Positions 24,937 to 31,768 of a stretch of 64,000 nucleotides of DNA are shown one piece after another; the stretch's first letter is position 1; the number at the start of each line of letters is the position of its first letter. Location: NCBI RefSeq assembly GCF_004054195.1, contig NZ_SBIW01000003.1:620001-684000 (forward strand), in the 5' to 3' direction. Below the pieces are notes generated by a model, which saw nothing but the letters and a program-made list of their open reading frames with translations, was not told the DNA's origin and did not search any database. The DNA is from Mucilaginibacter gilvus (GTDB lineage Bacteria; Bacteroidota; Bacteroidia; Sphingobacteriales; Sphingobacteriaceae). The position numbers were made by a program, and so were the translations under genes.

Positions 24937-26331
24937 TTACGTCGTGTAGCCAAGTATCTTTAATACCTGCTTACTGTTTTGTTCCTCACCAAACACCTCA
25001 AAATTGAACGTTTCATCCCTGTTTCTGCGGATAATAACATGCTTAGGCGATGGTAACAAACAATGATGAATACCGCCATAGCCGCTCAATACTTCCTGGT
25101 AAGCGCCGGTGTTGAAGAAACCGAGGTATTGTACCTTACGGGTTTTCGGCATAAATACGCTGTTCATGTGGGCTTCCTGGTTGTAGTAATCCTGCCCGTC
25201 GCAGGTGATACCGCCAAGATTTACACGCTCGTATTCGTTGTCCCAGTTGTTTACCGGTAGTAGTATATATTTCTGATTTAAGGCCCAAACATCCGGTAGG
25301 TTGGTGATAAAACTGCCATCCAGCATCAGCCAGCGCTCGCGGTCGTTTTGTTGCTTGCGGCCCAGTACTTTATATAATATACCCGAAGCCTCGGCCACGG
25401 TGTATTTGCCAAATTCAGTAATGATATCCGGCTCCATGGTATCGTGCTCAGCACAAATTTCTTTAATACGGCTCACGATCTCGTTGATCATGTACTCGTA
25501 ATCAAAATCGAACACCAATGAATCTTTAAAAGGCATCCCACCGCCAATATCCAATGTATCTAAAGCAGGGTTTACCTTTTTAAATTTGCAGTAAAGCGTA
25601 ACATATTTCTCCAGCTCGTTCCAGTAATACGGTGTATCTGAAATACCCGAGTTGATGAAGAAATGCAGCAGCTTAACCTGGAAATTCGGGTTGTCCTCTA
25701 TCTTGTTGTGATAAAAATCTATCACATCCTCCATACGAACGCCTAAACGCGAGGTATAGAATTGAGAATCCGGCTGCTCTTCTGCCGCTATACGGACGCC
25801 GAGATTACATGGGGTTTCCATTTCTATCTCATCATCGTACAGGTTAAATTCCTCTTTATTATCCAGCACGGGGATGATGTTGGTAAACCCGTCGTGCAGC
25901 ATATCAATAATATACTGCTTGTACTGGAAGGTTTTAAAACCGTTGCAAATAACCGTAACGTCCTTATTCAGAGCACCTTTCTTCTCCAGTGCATCAATCA
26001 TCGGCATATCAAAGGCCGATGAAGTTTCCAGGTGGATCTCGTTCTTTAAAGCTTCTTCCACAATATGCCTAAAGTGCGAGCTTTTAGTGCAATAGCAATA
26101 TTTATAGCTGCCGCGATAGTTGTTTTTGATGATGGCCTGTTGGAATAACAGTTTTGCCTGTTGTATCTTTTTGGTGATCATGGGCAGATAAGTAAAGCGT
26201 AGGGGGGTGCCATACGTTTCAATCATCTCCATTAAATTAAGGTCCTGAAAGTAAAGTTCATCGTCGATGATCTCGAAACCATCCTGCGGGAACCCAACGC
26301 TTAAGTCAAGAAATTCCTGGTAACTCTGCAT
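24937..26331 (-). CDS. speA: Arginine decarboxylase (PLP-dependent, fold type III)
   Basis: A 464-residue cytoplasmic enzyme of the alanine-racemase-fold decarboxylase group, expected to turn arginine into agmatine for polyamine synthesis. The PLP lysine is in YKYCYCTKSSHFRH near residue 83. The phosphate-binding glycine stretch is LDTLDIGGGMPFKD and the C-terminal substrate motif CDGQDYYN carries the conserved Cys and Asp. The protein is shorter than the ~630-residue E. coli SpeA, as in other Bacteroidota. Because related decarboxylases act on diaminopimelate or ornithine, the arginine specificity is from family memory and from the arginine genes nearby. Confidence 0.82.
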   Translation of the reverse strand: MQSYQEFLDLSVGFPQDGFEIIDDELYFQDLNLMEMIETYGTPLRFTYLPMITKKIQQAKLLFQQAIIKNNYRGSYKYCYCTKSSHFRHIVEEALKNEIHLETSSAFDMPMIDALEKKGALNKDVTVICNGFKTFQYKQYIIDMLHDGFTNIIPVLDNKEEFNLYDDEIEMETPCNLGVRIAAEEQPDSQFYTSRLGVRMEDVIDFYHNKIEDNPNFQVKLLHFFINSGISDTPYYWNELEKYVTLYCKFKKVNPALDTLDIGGGMPFKDSLVFDFDYEYMINEIVSRIKEICAEHDTMEPDIITEFGKYTVAEASGILYKVLGRKQQNDRERWLMLDGSFITNLPDVWALNQKYILLPVNNWDNEYERVNLGGITCDGQDYYNQEAHMNSVFMPKTRKVQYLGFFNTGAYQEVLSGYGGIHHCLLPSPKHVIIRRNRDETFNFEVFGEEQNSKQVLKILGYTT

Positions 26332-26340
26332 TTATTAAAA

Positions 26341-26385
26341 TTTTGGCAAAAATGTAATTTTAAAACGGATTTTTGGCAAAAATGT
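26341..26385. repeat. Direct repeat pair upstream of the arginine decarboxylase
   Basis: Two perfect 15-bp copies of TTTTGGCAAAAATGT lie at 26341-26355 and 26371-26385, 30 bp apart (about three helical turns), directly upstream of the decarboxylase start at 26331. The spacing fits binding sites of a regulator on one face of DNA. The rest of the gap to 26685 is AT-rich and shows nothing else. Confidence 0.5.
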
Positions 26386-26685
26386 TGGGCTAATTTATAG
26401 GCTCATTGTAATTTGTTTGCGAGAGTTTACCGAAGTGCTTTTTCGACCAATACCGCTATTTTTTTGAAAAACAGTATCCGGCTTTTCCAGTATCATCCGC
26501 TCATTTGCAGAAAAAAACGAAAAAGCGGCGATTTTACCTCCCAAAATTTGCTAAAATTTGTGCTTTTAAGGGCAAAAAATGGCAAAAAAAGGTCTTTTTA
26601 CATCCCTTTTTACGACCTCTTTTTTGATCATTCGTTTCGCCGTAATTATTGGCGACGAGCCCATCGGACACTGGTTGCCTCTCTT

Positions 26686-27027
26686 TTATTTCTTTTTCTT
26701 TTGCAAGCCATCTTGCCTGATTTTGTTGGCCTCGTTTTTCAGCGCGTTATCGTCATTTACCTGGAGCTCGTTGCTTATTTGCTTAGTGGGTTTTACCCGT
26801 CGCTGCTTTTACTGAACCACGTGCCAGGCTTCATGTGACAAATGTTTTTCCTGGCCTTCGGCAATGTGAGTCTCCGCGCCATGTGCATAGGCTTCTGCCT
26901 ATAGATTAGAGGGCCTGGCCGAATTGTAATGTACTTTCACTTTATCCATGCTGATGCCCGAGAGTTGTTCTATGCCTGCCTTGAGCCCATCGGGCAGGGC
27001 TGAGTTATTGATTTTTTTTAGGGGCAT
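26686..27027 (-). pseudogene. Decayed eCIS-core (DUF4157) domain protein
   Basis: The minus strand from 27027 reads MPLKKINNSALPDGLKAGIE, then LSGISMDKVKVHYNSARPSNL, a TAG stop, AEAYAHGAETHIAEGQEKHL (a separate stretch), SHEAWHVVQ, a TAA stop, KQRRVKPTKQ and VNDDNALKNEANKIRQDGL before the final stop at 26686. This order (LPDGLKAGIE, VHYNS, AYA.G.., HEAWHVVQ, N-D-D-x-x-L-x-x-E-A) is the DUF4157/eCIS core domain, a metalloprotease-like region with an HExxH motif found on cargo of contractile injection systems and polymorphic toxins. Two premature stops in an otherwise preserved frame indicate a pseudogene. No other injection-system genes are in the window. Confidence 0.8.
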
Positions 27028-27050
27028 AGCGTGAAGATACACATTTTATA

Positions 27051-27089
27051 AAGCACAGGGCTCTTTGCTTTTAACAAGGGCCCTGCGCC
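27051..27089 (-). terminator. Terminator of the outer membrane beta-barrel gene
   Basis: Minus-strand arms GCGCAGGGC and GCCCTGTGC (one G-U pair) flank a ~20-nt loop that can itself pair in part; a short T-rich tail follows. It is 15 bp past the gene's stop. Confidence 0.65.
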
Positions 27090-27104
27090 ATAACGGGTAT
27101 TTAA

Positions 27105-27677
27105 TTATAAACCGAAACTGTGAGTTACACGTAAACCCAGGGTGCCATAATGGGCGTTCCCACCTGAATAGTTTTCATATCTAATGCCAAAGTCCCAGTT
27201 TTTTGTGGCATAGCCAATGCCCGGTGCCAAAATGAGTTTGGTGTTACGCCCTGTTTCAATGCCGGTGTTCCGGCTTATACCATCGTTAATTTGGAAACCG
27301 GCACCAACCTCTACCCCTATATAGATATTTTTGGTGATGAAGGCCTTTAACCCCAGTTTTACGGGTATCATGTCCTGGTGTTCTGTCTCAAATGGGGCGT
27401 TCAATCCTGTATTGGTATACGTTTTTGAGAAGAAACGGTAATAACCCGATGTAAAAGTTACGGCTAATTTGTTTGTAAGGCCATATTGCAGCTGCGGCGT
27501 GATCCCCAACCCGAAATTGGAGGAATACTTTTGGAGTTTGCCCGTTGGCATCAGGCCGTCCACCCCAATATTAAAATCGAATTTACCTTGTGGCGTGCTT
27601 TGAGCGAAGCTGTTTGCGCCGATAAATAGTAAAACTGCGGTGAATACCGCTGCTGCGAGTTTTTGTGCTGTTTTCAT
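27105..27677 (-). CDS. Outer membrane beta-barrel protein
   Basis: A 190-residue exported protein. The signal peptide (KLAAAVFTAVLLFIGANSFA) is followed by alternating-hydrophobicity strands typical of the OmpW/Opacity-like 8-stranded barrel families, ending with aromatic-terminated strands (YGTLGLRVTHSFGL) as required for outer membrane insertion. There is no OmpA-type or TonB part. Function beyond membrane barrel is unknown. It is a single-gene unit with its own terminator. Confidence 0.8.
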   Translation of the reverse strand: MKTAQKLAAAVFTAVLLFIGANSFAQSTPQGKFDFNIGVDGLMPTGKLQKYSSNFGLGITPQLQYGLTNKLAVTFTSGYYRFFSKTYTNTGLNAPFETEHQDMIPVKLGLKAFITKNIYIGVEVGAGFQINDGISRNTGIETGRNTKLILAPGIGYATKNWDFGIRYENYSGGNAHYGTLGLRVTHSFGL

Positions 27678-27824
27678 TTGTGATATTTTTGTTTTGATTT
27701 TAGCTGAAACGAAAATATTTTCCTATGAATATCTGCATGGCGGGTATTTAACAATGTTTAACATGATTATTTAACGCAGTTTAACAATGTGGGCGACGGA
27801 GGGATTTACGGGGTCGAATGGTAT

Positions 27825-27939
27825 CGCAGGGGCCTTTTCAAGTTTAAGTTAACCCACAAAGTTTAGGCATGTGGGATTAGATCGGCATTGCCCTGGATCA
27901 TATTTTATGGGTTAACTTAAATTTTCAAGAGACCCTGCG
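27825..27939. mobile_element. 115-bp element with long near-perfect terminal inverted repeats (MITE-like)
   Basis: Arms at 27825-27856 and 27908-27939 (starting CGCAGGG and ending TTTAAGTTAACCCA) are about 32 bp long with few mismatches and enclose 51 bp. The element sits in the 468-bp gap between the barrel gene and ctlX. No coding capacity is present. It could be a non-autonomous transposable element or a large bidirectional hairpin. Confidence 0.6.
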
Positions 27940-28053
27940 ACGACGAAAGTTTTTCTACGGCGCTATCAACGGTTGCCAATTCATTTATGATTAAGATTTA
28001 TAAAAGTAACGAACAAAATGAGATCAATAGCTAAACTCGGTCCGTATTGTTTA

Positions 28054-28118
28054 CGGTGAGGACACCGCAAACGGGGAGGGACGTGGCCTGTGAATCCCCC
28101 GTTCCGGTGTCCTCACGG
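28054..28118. repeat. GC-rich palindromic repeat (REP-like), copy 2
   Basis: Arms CGGTGAGGACACCG (28054-28067) and CGGTGTCCTCACGG (28105-28118) are inverted repeats with 13 of 14 matches, and an inner AACGGGG/CCCCGTT pair extends the stem. It shares the GGGGACACCGC-GGGAGG core arrangement of the element at 17458-17513. Confidence 0.75.
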
Positions 28119-28145
28119 AACTATGCACCTGCTGGTAGCACAAGT

Positions 28146-29063
28146 TTATACCACCTCCAAATGCACCTCCGCCATCATACACCTTGCACTGCCGCCGCCA
28201 TTGGTTTCAATCGTATTAATATCAGCATAAACCAATTTGCCAAACTGGCTTAAAGTGTCTTTTTGTTCCTCCGTAAGTGAGCCATGCGCTGTTTGCGACA
28301 TCACGATTAACGTTTCGCCGTCCGCGTTCTTTACTTCCAGCATATTGCCGGCAAATTGGTTCATCTGTTCAAAGGTGATATCGATAATTTGCTTGTCGGT
28401 TATTTTTAGCGACTGGATTAAGGTTTCCTTTTCGGCGGCATGAGTAATGCTATCCAAACAAATTACGGCAAAGGCGCTGCCAATGCACATCGATACGTTT
28501 GTATGGTAAATAGCTTTACCGTTTTGGTCGAAGGCATCAAAGGTGATGGATTTGTATCCTGAATAATCGCAAAAGGCTTTCAGTACTTCGGCATCCGTGC
28601 GGGGCGAGAGGCAGGCGTAGGCGATTTTGTTTTCCCTATCCAGTACCATACTGCCGGTACCTTCTAAAAACTGGTTCTTGGCTTCAAAGCGGCTCAGATC
28701 TACCAGGTGAGTAGCTTTAAAATTCTCTTCCAGCCGACTAATAATATCCTCGCGGCGCTCCAAGCGGCGGTTCCCGGCCTGCATAGGGTAGAGGATCACG
28801 TCGCCGGTATCGTGGAACGAGACCCAGTTGTTCGGGAAAATGGAATCGGGGGTATGCGGCTCTGGCGTGTCTTCTATCACGGTAACATCCACGCCGTTTT
28901 GGCGCAGTATAGCCACAAAGCCGTCAAACTCCCGCAGTGCTTTGTGTTGTACGGTTAGCTGGTCGGCCTGTTGTATCTGGAATGCGTTGCTCTCCGCCGT
29001 TTGCGCGTTAAACCCGAAATTCACCGGGCGTATCATTAATAGGTGGTTGGTGCTTTGGCTCAT
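28146..29063 (-). CDS. ctlX: Citrulline utilization hydrolase CtlX-like amidinohydrolase
   Basis: A 305-residue cytoplasmic protein of the guanidino-group-modifying (arginine deiminase/DDAH) superfamily. It shows the substrate-site segment PDSIFPNNWVSFH near residue 72, FLEGTGSMVLDR, the catalytic histidine region YHTNVSMCIG and the nucleophilic cysteine at about 295 in NGGGSARCMM. The pattern matches CtlX, proposed to hydrolyse citrulline to ornithine. Together with the second amidinohydrolase at 30.1-31.6 kb it suggests a route from arginine through citrulline. The exact reaction of this protein is inferred from the family. Confidence 0.85.
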   Translation of the reverse strand: MSQSTNHLLMIRPVNFGFNAQTAESNAFQIQQADQLTVQHKALREFDGFVAILRQNGVDVTVIEDTPEPHTPDSIFPNNWVSFHDTGDVILYPMQAGNRRLERREDIISRLEENFKATHLVDLSRFEAKNQFLEGTGSMVLDRENKIAYACLSPRTDAEVLKAFCDYSGYKSITFDAFDQNGKAIYHTNVSMCIGSAFAVICLDSITHAAEKETLIQSLKITDKQIIDITFEQMNQFAGNMLEVKNADGETLIVMSQTAHGSLTEEQKDTLSQFGKLVYADINTIETNGGGSARCMMAEVHLEVV

Positions 29064-29116
29064 TGGTTCACTTGTTCATTAGTCCATTGGTTTGAACGGG
29101 ATTCTGCTAATTCAAA

Positions 29117-29205
29117 TTGTCTGAACTCGAATTTTCGAATTTATGAATTAACAGAATTAAGAAGCCCTAAATTCGATAAATTCCTTAAAATTCGAGTTCA
29201 GACAA
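29117..29205. repeat. Intergenic inverted repeat TTGTCTGAACTCGAATTTT, paired copy
   Basis: Perfect 19-bp arms at 29117-29135 and 29187-29205 frame 51 bp of AT-rich sequence between the XRE gene and ctlX. Single or diverged copies occur at 54418-54437 and around 58709-58830. Confidence 0.8.
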
Positions 29206-29210
29206 ATTAT

Positions 29211-29423
29211 TCAGACTATATCCGCCTTGTAATCCAGAATATCGCCGGGTTTGCAGCCCAGTTCGTGGCAGAGGGCTTCCAGCGTATCAAAGCGTACGCC
29301 TTTTACTTTGCCGGTTTTTAGCAGGGAGAGGTTGGTCATGCTGATGTCCAGGCGCTCGGCAAGCTCCTTTAGCGACATCTTTTTCTTCGCCATCTCCACA
29401 TCAAGGTTTACTATGATAGCCAT
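29211..29423 (-). CDS. XRE-family small helix-turn-helix regulator (YozG-like)
   Basis: A 70-residue DNA-binding protein that is nearly all Cro/C1-type helix-turn-helix (MSLKELAERLDISMTNLSLL at residues 16-35, ending CHELGCKPGDILDY). Such small regulators commonly pair with DUF2975 membrane proteins. Its ATG overlaps the upstream gene's TAA by one base, so translation is coupled. The 45-bp perfect palindrome upstream of the pair is the likely autoregulatory site. Confidence 0.9.
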   Translation of the reverse strand: MAIIVNLDVEMAKKKMSLKELAERLDISMTNLSLLKTGKVKGVRFDTLEALCHELGCKPGDILDYKADIV

Positions 29424-30040
29424 TATACAAACTCTCCAATCTCTTTCTTTAATTCGAACCCGTATTTAAATATATCTGCCAGGATATACAACATGGCACC
29501 CAGTATGAGCCCGGTAAAACTTTGTTCCCAAACCATGTTCATCAGGTGCATTTCTTTTACATTAGTCTTTAAAATTACAGCCGTACTAATGCCTAATAAT
29601 ATGCTGAGGACTGTGGTGAGCGAAAAACACAGGGCTGTTATTTTAAGGCGGCGCACATTCTCGTAGGTAAAAGGCGCATTGTGCTTAATAGTATTAAAAA
29701 ACTTTCGCAGCTGGTAAATAATGCTCATGACCAAAGCCTCGAAAGCGAACAGGAAAAAATAGGCCGTTGCTGCGTGGCTGAAAGTATTATTGAGGTGCAT
29801 CCTTATCGTTGCCTGGTCGGGCGTGAGGGTAATGTTGCTCACATCTGGCGTTATTGCTGTTAATGGGCTGGATTTGGTTATCTGCGGATATTTTACCGGG
29901 TTGCTAAACTCGGTGTAATGGTCAGTGCTTATCTTAAAGGTGAGTACGCAAAAGGCAAATACCGCCAATATCATATTGCCGTACCAAAATATGTTAAGCA
30001 AAACCCTTATAGTTGTTAAAAGCCAGGATGTAGTTTTCAT
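29423..30040 (-). CDS. DUF2975 family membrane protein
   Basis: A 205-residue integral membrane protein with four hydrophobic segments (about residues 8-32, 90-110, 137-160 and 175-195) and a basic loop containing YENVRRLKITALCFS, the DUF2975 hallmark. It is always found beside a small XRE regulator in this family, as here. I use the ATG at 30040 (MKTTSWLL), because the longer frame from 30076 would start upstream of the -7 promoter element at 30062-30069. Its function, possibly sensing or modulating the regulator at the membrane, is not known. Confidence 0.82.
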   Translation of the reverse strand: MKTTSWLLTTIRVLLNIFWYGNMILAVFAFCVLTFKISTDHYTEFSNPVKYPQITKSSPLTAITPDVSNITLTPDQATIRMHLNNTFSHAATAYFFLFAFEALVMSIIYQLRKFFNTIKHNAPFTYENVRRLKITALCFSLTTVLSILLGISTAVILKTNVKEMHLMNMVWEQSFTGLILGAMLYILADIFKYGFELKKEIGEFV

Positions 30041-30061
30041 GTTTGTAATGATTTGATGATA

Positions 30062-30128
30062 CAAACATATAAACAATATTTATAAAACAAAAATTATTTT
30101 ATGTAAAACATAAAATAATTTTTGTTTT
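30062..30128 (-). promoter_or_regulatory. Promoter and 45-bp perfect palindrome upstream of the DUF2975-XRE operon
   Basis: The minus strand has a -7 element TATGTTTG (30069-30062) and a TTTG -33 element 18 bp upstream. The -33 element forms the edge of a palindrome with perfect 20-bp arms (30084-30103 and 30109-30128, loop taaaa). This AT-rich palindrome starts 3 bp from the stop of the upstream amidinohydrolase gene. It may be the operator of the XRE regulator, a terminator for the upstream gene, or both. Confidence 0.65.
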
Positions 30129-30131
30129 ATC

Positions 30132-31577
30132 TTAAATTACGCTATCCCGTTGCAGCGGCATGCTCATGCAGTGGAAACCGCCACGGGCACGGGATAATTC
30201 GGCCGAAGGCATCAATATCAGGGTATCCGTCATGCTTTGCGGGTCGAGCTCGTCGGTTTCAAATTTTTGGAGCAGCTCCTGCACCTTAACAATGCTGAAA
30301 CCGCTTTGCTTAAAGGCTTCCACGGTTTTGTCGTTACGGTCGTACCCTAAAACAACGCCCTCTTTCAGGGCCAGCAGGTTACAGCTATCGGTCCATTGTT
30401 CGCGGGCATCGTAAGGGAACTCGTTATTGCCCGAATAGATAAAGCGCGTAGGTTCCCCGCTTTGCAGATCTTTCTGACTGATGTTATCCAGCAGTGCCTC
30501 CAGCGTGGAAAATGTTTTTGGTTTTTTACCCTTGCGGAACTGTACTATCTCGGGCTTATCCTTATTCTTTTTATCGGCAAACCAGGCGATGGGCTCGGCG
30601 TCCTCCTGGCTTGGTTCGCCGGGGGTGAGGGACCGCAGCAGCACCCAAACGTTGCGTTTTACCTGGGTAAATACGGTGTCTATGTGCATATAATCCCGTT
30701 TGTGCGGAATTTTTACAATGGTTACCTTCTCCACTACATCGTTCTCAAACAGTAATTTAATGGCCTCGTTGGCACCGCTTACTGATGTGCGCTCGCTCCA
30801 GCCGATAAGCAGGTGATTTGGTGCAACCATCATTACGTCGCCACCCTCTAAAGTGGTTTTGCTTTCCTGTTCTTCGCCGGGGCGCAAGAAGTGCTGCACG
30901 GTATCTGGAATCTCTAAAATATTATCACGGTAGCCTTCAAATAAAGGGTGATTAAAAAAGATGTAGCGCACCAGCAGGGTTTCGCGTGCGCGGGCTTTTT
31001 TGGCGGGCTTGTTCAGCAGCATGTGGTTGTTAATGGCGATGCCGATGTCCCTCGAAAATATCATGTTTGGGATAGGGGCGAAGATCATCTGCTCATCGTT
31101 TAGTGAACCAGAAATAAAGATCTTGGCCAGTTCAACCGGGTTAATATCTATCAGTTGCAGTTGCAGCCGATAGGTTACACCCTCTATGGCGCAAACGGCG
31201 GCAACCAGCTTTTTGCGGATATCCGCTTGTTGTAAAATATCACTCAATAGGGTTTGGATCTCCACCACCTTGGTAGAATTGTGAAAATCTGCATTATCCG
31301 GTTTAAAGAAATTGCGTTTATTGGCCGGGTCGTTTATTTCGGCAAGCTTGCCTTTTATTTTGGTGGGATCGAGGAAGTACATCAGCAGTTTAATGTAGTG
31401 GTCGTATTCGCCGCCGCGCATGGTATCCAAGTGTACAATGTCCTCAAAAAGCCAGTCCTGCGCCTTGGAAGGTACTACTTTACCTAGGCCGCTATCCGGG
31501 CTATGGACCAACAGAACGCGCAAGGTGCCAATTTCGGAAGTTACATCAAGCTTAAAATTTGGATTATGAGGTGTCAT
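30132..31577 (-). CDS. Arginine deiminase family protein
   Basis: A 481-residue amidinohydrolase/amidinotransferase-fold enzyme. It contains SEIGTLRVLLVHSPDSGLGK near the N-terminus, the Asp-rich FEDIVHLD, the substrate-site TLEGGDVMM, the catalytic histidine in HIDTVFTQV and the nucleophile cysteine at about 470 in GGFHCMSMPL. This is the full catalytic set for converting arginine to citrulline. At 481 residues it is longer than classical ArcA (~410), with inserts in the middle. I start at the ATG at 31577 (MTPHNPNFKLD); the frame beyond that is translated intergenic repeats. No arcB or arcC is nearby. Confidence 0.85.
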   Translation of the reverse strand: MTPHNPNFKLDVTSEIGTLRVLLVHSPDSGLGKVVPSKAQDWLFEDIVHLDTMRGGEYDHYIKLLMYFLDPTKIKGKLAEINDPANKRNFFKPDNADFHNSTKVVEIQTLLSDILQQADIRKKLVAAVCAIEGVTYRLQLQLIDINPVELAKIFISGSLNDEQMIFAPIPNMIFSRDIGIAINNHMLLNKPAKKARARETLLVRYIFFNHPLFEGYRDNILEIPDTVQHFLRPGEEQESKTTLEGGDVMMVAPNHLLIGWSERTSVSGANEAIKLLFENDVVEKVTIVKIPHKRDYMHIDTVFTQVKRNVWVLLRSLTPGEPSQEDAEPIAWFADKKNKDKPEIVQFRKGKKPKTFSTLEALLDNISQKDLQSGEPTRFIYSGNNEFPYDAREQWTDSCNLLALKEGVVLGYDRNDKTVEAFKQSGFSIVKVQELLQKFETDELDPQSMTDTLILMPSAELSRARGGFHCMSMPLQRDSVI

Positions 31578-31616
31578 AAAAGGTAGTAAGAGTAGCGAAG
31601 TTAGAGATTTAAGTCG

Positions 31617-31748
31617 AATAGTCCATAGTCGATGGTCCATAGTCGATAGATGGATAAACCCAAAATATAACACGCCTTTTTTGCTATGGACCATCGAATA
31701 TGGACCATGGACTTTTTTTTACCATGAACTATGAACCATCATCCATGA
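31617..31748. repeat. Cluster of short TGGTCCATAG / CTATGGACC repeats
   Basis: Between the amidinohydrolase and argS starts, variants of tagtccatagtcgatggtcc, ctatggaccatcgaatatgg and atgaactatgaaccatcatc occur several times in both directions. A similar patch (catagaccatggtagatagt) follows the TonB receptor at 14736-14765. Confidence 0.6.
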
Positions 31749-31768
31749 ACTATTACTAATTTTGCCCG

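Noticed and set aside
26413..26838. 141-codon plus-strand ORF with hydrophobic product
   Set aside because: It is antisense to the decayed DUF4157 gene, starts in AT-rich non-coding sequence and has low-complexity Phe/Leu-rich translation; the minus-strand domain match explains the openness of the frame.
26686..27027. Possible stop-codon reassignment, as both internal stops fall where Gln is expected
   Set aside because: All other genes in the window end at TAA, TAG or TGA at expected family lengths, so standard code applies and the gene is simply dead.
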